The notes: generated by a model from the sequence alone, not told the origin. 64,000 nt of DNA from Paraburkholderia aromaticivorans (GCF_002278075.1 NZ_CP022991.1:600982-664981); one strand, 5' to 3'; shown: positions 38,041 through 48,658, counted from the stretch's first letter. Numbers and translations: made by a program.

Positions 38041-38310
38041 ATGCGAACGACGCAGCAGATGAGTATTACGCTACCCAATGAAATGGCGGACTTTGTCCGC
38101 GACAAGGTTGCTCGCGGCGATTACGCATCCGACAGCGAAGTGCTTCGAGATGCGCTCCGGGTGCTTCGTGAGCGGGATCGGGCAGTCGAAGCGTGGTTGC
38201 GCGATCAGGTTGTTCCTGTTGCGCAAGCACTCCGCGACGACCCCGGGCGAGCGCTGTCTGCCGATCAGCTGCGCGCTGAGCTCAAGAAATCCCGGGCGCG
38301 TCGCGGATGA
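38041..38310 (+). CDS. parD: ParD-type antitoxin (ribbon-helix-helix)
   Basis: 89 aa from ATG 38041. The N-terminal strand QMSITLPNEMADFVRDKVAR and the DYASDSEVLRDALRVLRERD helix are the ParD/CopG DNA-binding pattern; the C-terminal tail (ALSADQLRAELKKSRARRG) should wrap the toxin. It overlaps parE by four bases. It should repress its own operon and neutralise ParE. Confidence 0.9.
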   Translation: MRTTQQMSITLPNEMADFVRDKVARGDYASDSEVLRDALRVLRERDRAVEAWLRDQVVPVAQALRDDPGRALSADQLRAELKKSRARRG

Positions 38311-38618
38311 ATTGGAAGGTTCAGTTTGCCCCTGAAGCACTCGGCCAGTTGCAGGAACTCGAAGAACGGATCGCACGGGTCGGTGCTCCAATCACCGCGG
38401 AACGTTATGTCGATGCAATCGTAGACTTCTGCATGTCACTGCAGACCTTCGCTGCTCGCGGGGTCGCACGCGACGACCTGTTGCCGGGACTTAGAATCAC
38501 GCACTTCCGCAAGCGCGCGATCATCGCTTACTTGCTGGACGACGAAACTGTCTCAATCTTGGGCGTCTTTTATGGCGGGCAGGACTACGAGACCGTGCTT
38601 GGATCCGAAGACAGATAA
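38307..38618 (+). CDS. parE: ParE/RelE-family toxin
   Basis: 103 aa. It has the family pattern WKVQFAPEALGQLQELEERI, AERYVDAIVDFCMSLQTF and GLRITHFRKRAIIAYLLDDE, ending GVFYGGQDYETVL. ParE toxins poison DNA gyrase, while RelE relatives cut mRNA; this one is closer to ParE by the paired ParD antitoxin. Located in the mobile patchwork, it likely helps stabilise it. Confidence 0.9.
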   Translation: MNWKVQFAPEALGQLQELEERIARVGAPITAERYVDAIVDFCMSLQTFAARGVARDDLLPGLRITHFRKRAIIAYLLDDETVSILGVFYGGQDYETVLGSEDR

Positions 38619-38935
38619 GTCACAGCGGAAATCAGGCGTCACATATCCGCTTGCTCGCGCAGGCGTGCCGCACGCGGATTTAGTGCAACAACCTGCTGCA
38701 CAATTCCAGGCGAATGAGCGCGGCGGAGTAGCCCATGCTTCAAGAAGTGCAGGAATCACTGGAAGCGGAGTTCCCGTTGATCGGCTTGATTAAAACAGGC
38801 CGCCGGCCAGATGTGCCCGAGGCGTGGCATGCGTGCAGCCGGAGCACGATAATCGAGATCCTCCCGCCATTTAATTTGACATAATGTTAATTATCGACAT
38901 TTTGGTTGTTAGTCCAAAGTTCAGATGTCGTGTTT
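38619..38935. other. Intergenic stretch between parE and the IS3-family element
   Basis: About 317 bases. The only candidate gene is a 49-codon plus-strand frame at 38735-38884 (starting MLQEVQESLEAEFPLIGLIK) with a GGAG site just upstream; I do not recognise it and it may be a remnant. The right end, around 38910-38935, resembles an end of the neighbouring ISNCY-type element (ATGTCGTGTTT). Confidence 0.35.
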
Positions 38936-40539
38936 GGGGGTGCGGCGGATAAGTTGGACTGGTTTATGTACCGATACCGAGACGTTCCCGGTATTCTGAG
39001 GGACTGAGTGAGCCAAGCGATAGCTTGATTCGCTTGTCGTTGTACCAACGTATATACGAGCCAACCACTTCGATGAACTGCTCAATCGTCGTCGCTTGCC
39101 AGTTCCGAGGATAGAACAGCTCCGTTTTCAAACGTCCGAAGAAGCCCTCGCAGGCCGCATTGTCAGGCGAGCAACCTTTGCGTGACATCGAGCGAATCAG
39201 CTTTGCATCCCCCATTCGTGAGAGCCAGCCGGGCCAGCGATAATGAGCGCCCCGGTCAGAGTGAACAACAGGCCTGTCGACGCTATCGGCCACCGTTTCA
39301 ACAGCAGCATCCAGCATCGTGTTGACGAGTTCCGCATCTGGACGCGTGCCGATTGACCAGCTGACGACCAATCCATCGAAGCAGTCGATTACCGGCGATA
39401 GATACACTTTTCCGGCCGGAATCTGGAATTCTGTGATGTCGGTAAGCCACTTTTTATTAGGTGCATTGGCACGGAAGTCGCGGTTGATGAGGTTCTCAGG
39501 CGCCGGGCTTACTTCTCCTTGATAGGAGCCATAGCGGCGTCGCTTCGTCGTCACGCTCAGGCTTTCCTGTCGCATCAAACGCCGCACAACCTTCTCCGAG
39601 AGGAAGACGTCCTGCCTACCCAGCGCGGCTTGTATCCTACGATAGCCATAGCAACGGTAATTGAGATCAAAGATCTCTGTGATGGCACCGCGCGCAGCAG
39701 CGTACTTGTCAGATACTCGTAATCTTGCCCGGTGATAAAAATAGGAACTGCGGGCAAGGTCGAGCTCAGACAATAGATCTGGGAGTGCGTAGGTTTGCTT
39801 CAGGGCATCAACCAGCGACATCTTTTCCCGATTGCTCAGGAGTCGCAGGTCGACGCCCAGGCCTTTTTTTAGCAGTTCATTGGCCTTCTTCAAAATGTCG
39901 TGTTGAAGCTGCAACTGCCGGATATCCCGTTGAAGCGACTCGACCTGGCGCTCCAGTTCCTCCCGATCCGGGGCTGGCGACCGATTTTCCTGGCGTTTCA
40001 TGGATGCTGGGACCTCACGACCGAGTAGCTGATTTTTCCAGTTATACAGCGTCGGCCGACTCACGCCTATCTTTTGAGCTACCGTTTGGCCACTATCCTG
40101 TCGGGTGCACAGATCAATGACGGCTTTCTGCTTCAACTCCTGGGCGTGTCGACCGCCCGTGGCTTTGCCGACGACGCGCGCCTTTCTTGCAGGGTGTCGC
40201 TCATCGAGCCAGGCTGCGAGCGTTACGTCCACAGGGTATCCCAATGCCTTCACGGTCGCGGCCAGGCATCGACCATGGCTTAGATAGTGATCCACGGCAG
40301 CCTTCTTTTGCTCGTCCGAATATTTTGGCCTTGAGCAAATACGTGCCGCCGGCAAATCCTGGGATTGCTCGTATATCCGATACCAACGCTCAAGAGCTTT
40401 CGTTGTCGGATAACCCAATTGACGAACGGTCATTGTGAGACGCTTACCGAGTCGGATATAGAGTTTGACCGCTCGAATGCGGTCTTCGTACGAATACATG
40501 AACTACCTCCGGGTAGTCCAACTTATCCGCCGCACCCCC
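38936..40539 (-). mobile_element. Complete IS3-family insertion sequence (about 1.6 kb)
   Basis: Bounded by perfect 25-bp inverted repeats beginning GGGGGTGCGGCGGATAAGTT (38936-38960 and 40515-40539) with a TTT direct repeat on each side (38933-38935, 40540-40542). It encodes one long transposase frame. It lies a few bases from the left end of the ISNCY-type element. Confidence 0.85.
38964..40499 (-). CDS. IS3-family transposase (single continuous frame)
   Basis: 511 aa. N-terminal helix-turn-helix repeats (EDRIRAVKLYIRLGKRLTMT and ELKQKAVIDLCTRQDSGQTV) precede a leucine-rich coiled coil (VESLQRDIRQLQLQHDILKK), then an integrase core with D in KWLTDITEFQIP, D in VVHSDRGAHYR and E in AACEGFFGRLKTELFYPRNW. 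In most IS3 elements the two halves are joined by frameshifting; here they are one frame. It looks intact. Confidence 0.92.
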   Translation of the reverse strand: MYSYEDRIRAVKLYIRLGKRLTMTVRQLGYPTTKALERWYRIYEQSQDLPAARICSRPKYSDEQKKAAVDHYLSHGRCLAATVKALGYPVDVTLAAWLDERHPARKARVVGKATGGRHAQELKQKAVIDLCTRQDSGQTVAQKIGVSRPTLYNWKNQLLGREVPASMKRQENRSPAPDREELERQVESLQRDIRQLQLQHDILKKANELLKKGLGVDLRLLSNREKMSLVDALKQTYALPDLLSELDLARSSYFYHRARLRVSDKYAAARGAITEIFDLNYRCYGYRRIQAALGRQDVFLSEKVVRRLMRQESLSVTTKRRRYGSYQGEVSPAPENLINRDFRANAPNKKWLTDITEFQIPAGKVYLSPVIDCFDGLVVSWSIGTRPDAELVNTMLDAAVETVADSVDRPVVHSDRGAHYRWPGWLSRMGDAKLIRSMSRKGCSPDNAACEGFFGRLKTELFYPRNWQATTIEQFIEVVGSYIRWYNDKRIKLSLGSLSPSEYRERLGIGT

Positions 40540-40610
40540 TTTCCGCTAAATTGAAATGTCGTGTTTGCGGGTTCAGGCTGATGGCCAGCATGCCTTGAGG
40601 AGCGCTGGCC

Positions 40611-42077
40611 ATGAACGCAACTGGGACGATCACCATGTCGATGACCGAGTTGGACCGGTTGAAGGTGGTACAGGCCGTTTGCGAGCGGCGTCTGAAGCCA
40701 GGTCAGGCAGCGGACCGCCTTGCGCTGAGCGTGCGGCAGGTCGAGCGCCTGGTGCAGCGCTATCAGGCCGCGGGCGTTGCCGGACTGGTGTCAGGCAAAC
40801 GCGGTCGACCGGGCAACCATCAGTTGTCCGATGGCGTGGCGCGACGCGCGCTGGCGATCATTCGTGAGCGCTACGCGGATTTCGGGCCGACACTGGCGTG
40901 CGAGAAGCTTCGGGAATGTCACGGCATCGGTCTGTCGGTCGAGACGGTGCGTGCGCTGATGATGGCCGCTGGTCTGTGGATTCCTCGCAGGGATCGTCCA
41001 GCCAAGGTTTACCAGCCCCGAAACCGTCGTGCGTGTCTGGGTGAAGTGATCCAGATTGACGGCAGCGATCACCGCTGGTTCGAGGAACGTGCGCCGGCCT
41101 GCACGCTGCTGGTGTTCATTGACGATGCGACTGGCCGGCTGATGACGCTGCATTTCACGGCGACGGAGTCGACGTTCAGCTATTTCGAGGCGCTGGGCAA
41201 GCATCTGGCAGCGCACGGCAAACCGGTCGCGTTCTATAGCGACAAGTTCAGCGTGTTCTACGTCAAGGACCGTGCAAGCACGGCCGGCAAAGGCGTCACA
41301 CAGTTCGGTCGCGCCCTGTACCAGCTCAATATCGAGGCGTTCTGTGCGAACACGAGCCAGGCCAAGGGGCGGGTCGAGCGGGCCAATTTGACGTTGCAGG
41401 ACCGGCTCGTCAAGGAGCTCAGGTTGCGTAACATCAGCACACGCGAAGCGGCCAATGCGTATGCGCCCTCCTTCATCGCAGACTTCAACCGGCGCTTCGG
41501 CAAGCCACCGAAGAGCGACCATAACGCGCATCGGCCGCTGCGTGATGACGAGGACCTGAGGCAGATCCTGGCCTATCGCGTGGCGCGCAAGGTCTCCAAT
41601 GCGCTGACGGTGCAGTACGACCGGGTGATGTACCTGTTGCAGGACACGGAGGCCAACCGGCGTCTCATCCACGAGTACATTGAAGTGGTCGAATACCCGG
41701 ATGGTGCGATCGAGATTCAGGCCTCTGGCCGCGTCTTGCCGTATCGCGAATATGACCGTATCACGCAGATTGATCAGGGCGCAGAGGTAGAGAACAAGCG
41801 GCTGTCCGCGGCGCTGCAAGTCGCGCGGCTGGTGCAGGCGCAGCGTGATGACCGGCGCGTTTCGGGCTCGCCTTCCCGCATCCACATTGGCGAGGACGTC
41901 CGGGCGAAGAAAGCGTTGGTGGGCCTGAAGAAACAGCGGGCCATCACGCTAGCGGATGTCACTCAGGCCGTGCATGAGGTGAGCATAAAAAAACATGAAG
42001 AACGGGGGGTGGGCGGCTGCGCCGCCCACCCCAAAAACATAAGAAAAAACGCCGCAAGACCCGACATTTCAATTTAG
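40611..42077 (+). CDS. ISNCY-family transposase
   Basis: 488 aa. N-terminal helix-turn-helix regions (QAADRLALSVRQVERLVQRY, LACEKLRECHGIGLSVETVR) are followed by a DDE core: D in GEVIQIDGSDHRWFEE and FIDDATGRLM, D in AFYSDKFSVF, and E in KGRVERANLTLQDRLVKELR. The end of the frame (from about 42000) crosses a GC-rich perfect hairpin and the right inverted repeat, so the native C-terminus may be slightly altered. Confidence 0.88.
   Translation: MNATGTITMSMTELDRLKVVQAVCERRLKPGQAADRLALSVRQVERLVQRYQAAGVAGLVSGKRGRPGNHQLSDGVARRALAIIRERYADFGPTLACEKLRECHGIGLSVETVRALMMAAGLWIPRRDRPAKVYQPRNRRACLGEVIQIDGSDHRWFEERAPACTLLVFIDDATGRLMTLHFTATESTFSYFEALGKHLAAHGKPVAFYSDKFSVFYVKDRASTAGKGVTQFGRALYQLNIEAFCANTSQAKGRVERANLTLQDRLVKELRLRNISTREAANAYAPSFIADFNRRFGKPPKSDHNAHRPLRDDEDLRQILAYRVARKVSNALTVQYDRVMYLLQDTEANRRLIHEYIEVVEYPDGAIEIQASGRVLPYREYDRITQIDQGAEVENKRLSAALQVARLVQAQRDDRRVSGSPSRIHIGEDVRAKKALVGLKKQRAITLADVTQAVHEVSIKKHEERGVGGCAAHPKNIRKNAARPDISI
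42006..42032. repeat. Perfect 12-bp-stem hairpin near the 3' end of the ISNCY transposase
   Basis: GGGGTGGGCGGC, loop TGC, GCCGCCCACCCC. It is inside the coding frame just before the right inverted repeat and could act as a block to read-through transcription. No T-run follows on the plus strand. Confidence 0.5.
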
Positions 42078-42221
42078 CGCAGACCCCGACATTTGAACTT
42101 GGCGGGGACATTGGTATGTTCTCGGCCGTTGCTCAGCGCACGGCCTCACGACGTTACATACCGCAATCGTGACATGCGCATATGGTAGGTTTTGCGAGCG
42201 CGTTCTGTTGCGGGGATTTCC

Positions 42222-43439
42222 ATGTTCGTTCAGATCGGTGCCGTCGTGGTGCCGCGAGCACTCCAAGGCGTTTTGCTGTTCGACAGCAATCATGTTCCTC
42301 GATACTGGGCCGCGGTCTGACTGGTCATCGCTGCGTCACAGTGGGCTACGTCGACGCAGACGATGTGACTGCGGTACATCGAGAATCTGTACGAACACGC
42401 GGATCGATCGTTCAAGGCAAATGCGCTCGATGACGCGCTAGCCGGTCTTGATGAAGCGCGGCTTGCCGACATTCTCGAGTCGTGGTTCGTGAGTTTGCGC
42501 AACCAGCCTGTCGCAAGCGGCGCCAACGAGGACCGGTGGCGGACCGGACTGGGTTTCGTGACGTCGATGGTCACGTGGCTTTCGAAGTCTGGCGACGCGA
42601 ACATGCTGCACATTGAAGCGCGGATCCATCGGCTGTCGACGCTTTACCGCCAGTTGCACATACGGCAAGGCGGCCGTACTGAGACTCTTCGATCGCTGCC
42701 TGCCAGCGTGGTCGAAAGCCTCTATCAGATACTGGATCCGGAATCGGATACCAATCCGTTCCGACGTTCTCATACGCGCTGGCAGGTCTTCATCGCGTTC
42801 GTGTTGATGCTCCATCAGGGACTACGGCGAGGCGAACTGTTGCTGCTGACCGCGGATGCCATCAAGAGCAGCCATGACCGCAAGCTTGATCGGACACGGT
42901 ACTGGTTGAACGTCCGACAGAATGGATATGAAGAAGCGGACGGCGATAGCCGCTACTCGAAACCTAGCATCAAGACCATTCATTCGATCAGGCAGATTCC
43001 TGTCAGCGACGCGACTGCCCGCCTCGTGCAGGTCTATTGCGAAAATTATCGGGGCCGGCCTTCCCATTCGTTCATGCTAAATGCCCAAACTGGCGGCCCT
43101 CTGTCCACCGAGTCGCTTACAAAGATCTTTACATTGATATCGAAAGCGCTGCCCTCCGAGATACGGCAGGAACTTTACGATCGCACCGGGAAAAGGACTG
43201 TGACGTGCCACGATCTCCGCCACACCTGCGCCGTGTTGAGGCTTCACCAGTTACTGGAGCGCGGCGACGCGATGGCCGAAGCGCTACAAAAGATGCGCAC
43301 ATTCTTCGGCTGGTCGAAAAGATCTGACATGCCATCGCGCTATGCGCGGGCTGTCTTCGAAAACAGGCTCGCGAGCGTATGGAGCGACGAATTCGATGAT
43401 CGTGTGGCCGTGTTGCGCTCGCTTCCGAAGGGCCGTTGA
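42222..43439 (+). pseudogene. Tyrosine recombinase gene with two nonsense codons
   Basis: From ATG 42222 the frame reads MFVQIGAVVVPRALQGVLLF, then meets TGA at 42318-42320 and again at 42366-42368. Beyond these it continues in the same frame as LRYIENLYEHADRSFKANAL into a full catalytic region: arginine in LHQGLRRGELLLL, HDLRHTCAVLRL, FFGW and tyrosine in SRYARAVFENRL. A re-start at GTG 42489 would give 316 aa lacking the N-terminal domain. It overlaps a second recombinase gene, as in multi-recombinase modules. Probably inactive. Confidence 0.82.
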
Positions 43440-43441
43440 AC

Positions 43442-44420
43442 ATGCCAAAAGCTCCATCGGGCCAGAGCCGCCCCCGAATCGAGCCATCGACGCTCGAACA
43501 CATGCTGAGATCGTTGCCGCAACTGCCGCCCGTTGTGCGTTACTACGACGACTTCGACGACAAACTCCGCTCCTTGTCTGAAGTTCGCCAAGGCGATGCC
43601 TTGGGGCTTCACATCAACGGTCGACTGTTCCGGCTTGACTTTAGCCGCTACCCTCCGACATACAGTGCTCTCCAGAAGCACCTGCTGGTCTTCCTGCTGG
43701 GCGAAGATCTGCGTATCTCGACCTGCTTCAATGTTCTGAACGCAGCAATGCATCTTGATGTGCATGACGTCGAACACATCGTCAAAGCCGGACCGCCAGG
43801 CATCTCAGCGATATGGTTGGCACTGCGCGCCCGTCAGCTGCCCGTTCACGCCTATCGCTTCGTTAAGGCCGTGCTGCGTCTCCTGTGCCGGCATCGACTA
43901 TGTGGATGGTCCGAGTCCTACCTGACCTATGTCAGTACTTCCCTGCCCGGCCCCGCAACAGACAAGTACGCCCGTGTGCGATCAGGCGATGTGTTCCTGT
44001 CCGCCGACGAGGAAGCCGCGATTGTTCGCTATCTGGATGAAACGTCTGACCTTGTAAGGGCAAGTGGCTGGTCAGGGCTCGCGTATGAGGCGCTCTGCGA
44101 CGCGGCGATGGTGCTCTGTTCCTATCAGTTTGCCATGCGTCCGATTCAGGTCGCGATGCTGACGATGCGTGACATACGAATCTGGAAACCGGAACGCGAC
44201 ACCGAACCGACCGTGCATCTCACGTTCCTGATGGTCAAACAGCAGGGAAAGCTTCGAAAGAGGCCGATGGTCCGTCGTGTGAAACAGGAATGGGGGGTAC
44301 TGTTCATTGCGTTGGTTGCATATGCAGACTCTCAGGGCCGCAATGCTAGTGATCGCGTCTTCGGCGTCAGTTCGAATCATGAAGCCGGTGCGCTGCACCG
44401 ACTGCTGGGCAAACGAAGCC
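43442..44420 (+). pseudogene. Second tyrosine recombinase, 3'-truncated
   Basis: Begins at ATG 43442 (MPKAPSGQSRPRIEPSTLEH), three bases after the stop of the first recombinase. The core-binding part and the first catalytic arginine (SYQFAMRPIQVAMLTMRDI) are present, followed by LTFLMVKQQGKLRKRPMVRR. Family resemblance ends near 44,400, before the H-x-x-R and tyrosine motifs. The frame stays open to 44878 but reads low-complexity Arg/Thr sequence. I infer loss of the 3' half by deletion. Confidence 0.7.
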
Positions 44421-44724
44421 AGATGACACGCGAACCCTCGTGCGGTGCCTCGCCCATTTCGACCAGATGGTGCGCGAGCACGGCGACGGGCGAAGGGACA
44501 CGACGAACCCAGCACCGCTCCGGCGCCGAACATCAGGTGGTGCGAATTGCACCACCCGACAAAGCCTTGCCCCGTCTGGATTTCAGGCGACTCCCGGCTT
44601 CCGGCCCCGGCTTTTATAATTTTCATGTGTACCGCTGCAAATCCAATACCCGTGCGGGTTTGCTGGGTTTTTGCAAGCGCTTTGGCGCGTGCGTAATGTG
44701 TGTAGCTTCAACAGGGGGATTTCG

Positions 44725-44895
44725 ATGGCGAACCACCACGACCAATCTCGCAGTTCGGCGAGCGAACCGGCCGACCGGCAATACGACGCGCATCGCGTTA
44801 TTGCCGACGAGTGGCTACAGCGTGCGATCGCCGGAATCAGGGAAATGCACACCAACGAGGACGCCCGCAGGGAAGTAGCGCAAAGGCTGTTTTAA
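44725..44895 (+). CDS. Small protein of unknown function
   Basis: 56 aa from ATG 44725 with a strong GGGGG ribosome-binding site 9 bases upstream. It is hydrophilic with a helical C-terminal half (HRVIADEWLQRAIAGIREMH). A hairpin terminator follows at 44981-45001. I do not recognise it. The ribosome-binding site and terminator support it being real. Confidence 0.45.
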   Translation: MANHHDQSRSSASEPADRQYDAHRVIADEWLQRAIAGIREMHTNEDARREVAQRLF

Positions 44896-44980
44896 CCCTC
44901 GCGATGCTGGACGCATGATCGCTGGCGAATGCGCAAATCGGGTGGCAGCACTCCAATGCTTCACAATTTCACCAATGACA

Positions 44981-45001
44981 AACCCGGCTCTCGGCCGGGT
45001 T
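44981..45001. terminator. Hairpin terminator between convergent small gene and immunity gene
   Basis: AACCCGGC, loop TCTCG, GCCGGGTT: an 8-bp perfect stem between two convergent genes. It could stop transcription from both sides, although T-runs are weak. Confidence 0.6.
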
Positions 45002-45015
45002 CAGTCTTCTGTAGT

Positions 45016-45366
45016 TCATGCGTCATCCGACTCATCATCAACTGTGTCGAATCGAGCTATCAGGTTCCTGCATGCCTGCGGAGCAAATGACCTTGCCCAC
45101 TCCTCTGTCCGTTTGAGTTCTGGTTCAAGGCGAGCAAGCGCTTCAGGCGCCCAGAGAGGCCGCTGAGCTTCAAGAGGCAAATGATCGGTTTCAGACATGA
45201 TAAGCAGAAAGGCACCAAAGTCGGGATCACGCTCGGCAATACCAATTAACCGATTCTTTATGGCGTGCACCTGAACTGCGCCCTCAAGGAACGATAGCTT
45301 GCCGTCAAGCATGGCGTGAGTCACCTCGACCAATCTTCGGCGCTCCATCATCTCGCGTTCATTCAT
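45016..45366 (-). CDS. Candidate CdiI-type immunity protein
   Basis: 116 aa, acidic and helical (MNEREMMERRRLVEVTHAML, FLEGAVQVHAIKNRLIGIAE, LKRTEEWARSFAPQACRNLI). It begins 14 bases after the end of the cdiA-like toxin fragment on the same strand, the fixed place of an immunity gene. I recall similar proteins next to Burkholderia CdiA-type toxins. The role is inferred from position rather than a recognised motif. Confidence 0.6.
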   Translation of the reverse strand: MNEREMMERRRLVEVTHAMLDGKLSFLEGAVQVHAIKNRLIGIAERDPDFGAFLLIMSETDHLPLEAQRPLWAPEALARLEPELKRTEEWARSFAPQACRNLIARFDTVDDESDDA

Positions 45367-45379
45367 TACTTGCCACCAC

Positions 45380-48300
45380 TCATTTCAACGGGATCGATTT
45401 TGGTTCCACGACTTGACCGGTCACGGCGTTTCTATACGCATGAATCTCGAACTGTGTTCCGTCGGCCGCCGTATAACTTGAACTACTCACCTTACTCCAA
45501 TCGCTGAGCTGGCCTCCATATTCGCATACCAAGCGAGGAGCATCCCTGAGAACAACATCTGTCCCGTTGCCCGAAGTAGCCACTCCTTTCCCGGACATCA
45601 AATCAGACAACTGTTGCTGGCTCGCCAATGACTTGTTGAGATTTAAACCATTCGTCGCGTTTGCTGCACTGTCCGCCCCAGCCGCGCTGTTTGTGGCCTT
45701 TCCCCCACCCAGCGCTGGCGGCGGCGGTTCGTAGGCCGTGATCGGATTGCCTTCGGCATCGTATCCTGTGATGACCTGGCCGCCCCCATCAACAGCAGCA
45801 CGGGTTTTCGATTGCTGCGCCCTCAGATAGTCCGCTTCCTTCTGGGCTTCGGTGCGATGATCCTCCGCGCTGTTATTCAGGGCCTCATTCTGGGCGGCAG
45901 TCGCTGCGCCTTGCACATTCTGCCCCAGCGCTCCTGCAATGCCGCCACCCGCAAGTGTCACAAGCGCCGCCAGTGCTGCAAGCCCACCCGGATCAAGATT
46001 ACCCGGACCGCCCAACTGGTTGACCGCCCAAGGGGCAATAGCCGCACTCGTGGCCCCACCAATGGCTCCCCCTGCGCAACCCGTTCCCTCGGCAGCCGAG
46101 AGTGCGCATCCAAGACCGGCGTGAGCAAGCACATAGCCAGGGCTGCCCTGAGCGAGCCACGACGGTCCATTTTGAGACAGCGTACCAATGGCTCCGGCTC
46201 CAACCGCGCCAGCGTCGCTAATCGCGCTGTATTCAAGAGCGCTGCCAAAGCTCCCGCCATACACAGCTGTGTCGATACCGGCGGTGACAACGCTGTGCTC
46301 TGCAATGAGTTCGAGTCCTTGCGCGATCTGGCTCGCCGACGCCGCACCTTTGCCGATGGCTGAAGTGATCGTCTGCAGCGACTGACCACTTGGATCAATT
46401 TCATTCAACGCACCAACGGTCAGTCCTCCGACGACACCGGCCTCAGCAAGCGCCACCAGATTGAGTCCGTTTCCTGAAAATGCCTGCGATACAAAAGCCC
46501 CAACCATCCCGGCCAGCGCACCAGACAACACCGGCCCCAGCGTCGCAAGTGCCGCCCCTCCGGTCACTACGGACGCTGCAATTGCGATCGCGGCAACGAC
46601 GACCGTCGGAACACCACCGCCCTGGGCAATGAAATCCGTGTGAATATCATCGTGTACAGCCGTCTGCGTGAACGCTCCGCCAAGTTGCTGCTGCAGGTTC
46701 GCCAGCAACTGCTGCGTGCCAGCGGAATCGACTGTGCCGTCCGAGTTCAGTTTCTGCAGCGCGCCACCAATCTGGCTTAGCGTCTGAACATTCAGGTCCA
46801 TGTTTGCCGCACTCATGAACCCGCCGGGCTGAACCTCCGTGCCGGTCGTCTTCGAATACCCGGCGTCCTTGACGTACCCCCAGATCTCTCCGACGTTGAC
46901 CTGATTGGCCTGATTTGTGAGCGTACCGGTGTTGACAGTCAGCGTGCCGGAAGCCGTGATGCTTCCGGTATTCAGAACGCTGCCGCCACTGTCCTTGCCG
47001 AAATTAAGCGTGACGTCCGCGCCGGTAATATTGCCACCCGCCGACATCGCACCCGTGTTCTGCGGCAGATACACCTGCGGCATCAGCGCAGTGATGGTCG
47101 GGCACGTGGCCGTGCCAGTCGTCGTACATAACGGGTCCGGCACAGTCTGCTCGACATACCAGAGCATTGGCTTGTCGAGTGCGTTGACTTGCGTCTGCGT
47201 CAGCGCATCGCCGAGTTGCAGGTTGTTTGCCGTCGCATAGTCCAGCGCGTTCTGATACAGGTACTGCTTCTCCTGTTCCGTCACCGACTTACCGGTCTTG
47301 CTGTCGTACGTCAACCCGTCGACAAAACTCGCTTTGCCCGTCTGCTGCAATGCCGCCTGCTGCAGCATCACGTCTTCTTCCTGCGGGTTGTAGTAGAACA
47401 GCGTCGAGTCCGGCTGAAGGCTGGCCGGCAAGGCATTCAGCAGATCCTGCGGGCCCAGACTGCCAAGCGCGGACCCACCCAGTGAATTATCGACAAAGGA
47501 TGCCTTACCAGCGACCGGCGCAGGAAGCTTCGCGCCCACCGCACGTGGCACTGAGAGGTTGAGTCCCGGCAGACTGACTGCGCTAAGGGAAATCACCTGA
47601 GACGGCCCATTGACGCGCGGCGTGTAGGTGTTCGCGGTGGTAATGCCGTTGATAAGCTTCTGGCCCGTCAGCGTCACGGACGTACCAATCACATTGCCGA
47701 CGTTCTGGATCTGCCCGTTCGACGTGATCGACAGATTGGGTGCCTGGATCGTCGCGGCAATATTACCCACCGGCTGAGGTGGATCGATCGTGCCGCCGAC
47801 GCTTGTATAGGCGCTGCCGTAAAGCGCCGTACATTCAGCCGCCGTCCCGCATGCCCACACGTCGTGGCGCTGGTCGCTGCTGAACACCCCCGTTTCCTGA
47901 ACCCAATGCGAATGCCAGTAGGCGTTCAGCGTCTGCGCTTCGTTGACGACGGGTCCCGCAACCGAAATTGTCGCTGTATTACCTGCGGCGATCAGGCTAC
48001 CAATGTTGGTGAGACTGCCGGCGTTGATCTGCAGGTTATTGCCGGCGCTGATAACCGATGAACTGCCAGACTGCTGATCGACATAGCCTTCGCAATAGCC
48101 CTGTTTGTAACCACCGGCCGTCATGCAACCGGAGTACTGCTCACTCAGGCCATAGTTTTCGTGCACCGGCACAGGCGGCGGCAGGTTGTTGGTGATCGCG
48201 CCCGACACGTTGAGCGTAATATCGTTGCCCGCGACGATATTGCCCGATGTGTTGTTCAGGCTTCCAGCGGGCGTCGTTGAGCTGGCAGTCGTACCGACAC

Positions 48301-48658
48301 CGCCGATCACGATATTGTGCCCGGCGAGCAGGTTACCAAACGTATTGTTGATCTGGCCTGCGGCGATGACGAGGTCGTTCCCCGCGTAGATCGTCGCATC
48401 GTTCTGGCTATAGCCGAATGTCGTCGTGGTCGGATTGGAGCCATACGAGCCGCCGCCCGTGTTACAAGCCGAACTCGGCACCCCTGACGCGCACCCCACT
48501 GAAGACGAGTAGTTCTGTGAATTACCGCCCTGATTGGTCAGCCCTCCTGCCGCGACGATGACGTTGTTGCCTGCGTACATCAAGCCGGCGTTGACAAGGG
48601 TGCCAGCGGAGGAAACAGTCAGGTTGTAACCCGCGGCAATCATGCCCGTGGGCGGGCA
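45380..48658 (-). pseudogene. cdiA-like contact-dependent inhibition toxin gene, 5' end lost
   Basis: About 1,090 codons of the 3' part. Filamentous-haemagglutinin repeats appear first (AAGYNLTVSSAGTLVNAGLM, many GN-I-AG-T repeats), then an Ala/Gly-rich pretoxin region (GGAIGGATSAAIAPWAVNQL, ATAAQNEALNNSAEDHRTEA). The last ~90 residues (SLASQQQLSDLMSGKGVATS to SSSYTAADGTQFEIHAYRN) are a variable C-terminal toxin, possibly a small nuclease. The two-partner secretion domain and signal are absent because the frame runs into an IS407-type element at 48659. Without a cdiB or export domain it cannot be secreted, but the toxin/immunity tip could be recruited by recombination. Confidence 0.85.

Larger units (their letters stand above)
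40544..42079 (+). mobile_element. ISNCY-type (IS1202-like) insertion sequence (about 1.54 kb)
   Basis: Perfect 18-bp inverted repeats CGCTAAATTGAAATGTCG at 40544-40561 and its complement at 42062-42079 flank a single intact transposase gene. Just outside the right end is a related sequence (CCCCGACATTTGAACTTGG), and just left of the IS3 element there is a counterpart, so the true ends could be further out. Confidence 0.75.
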
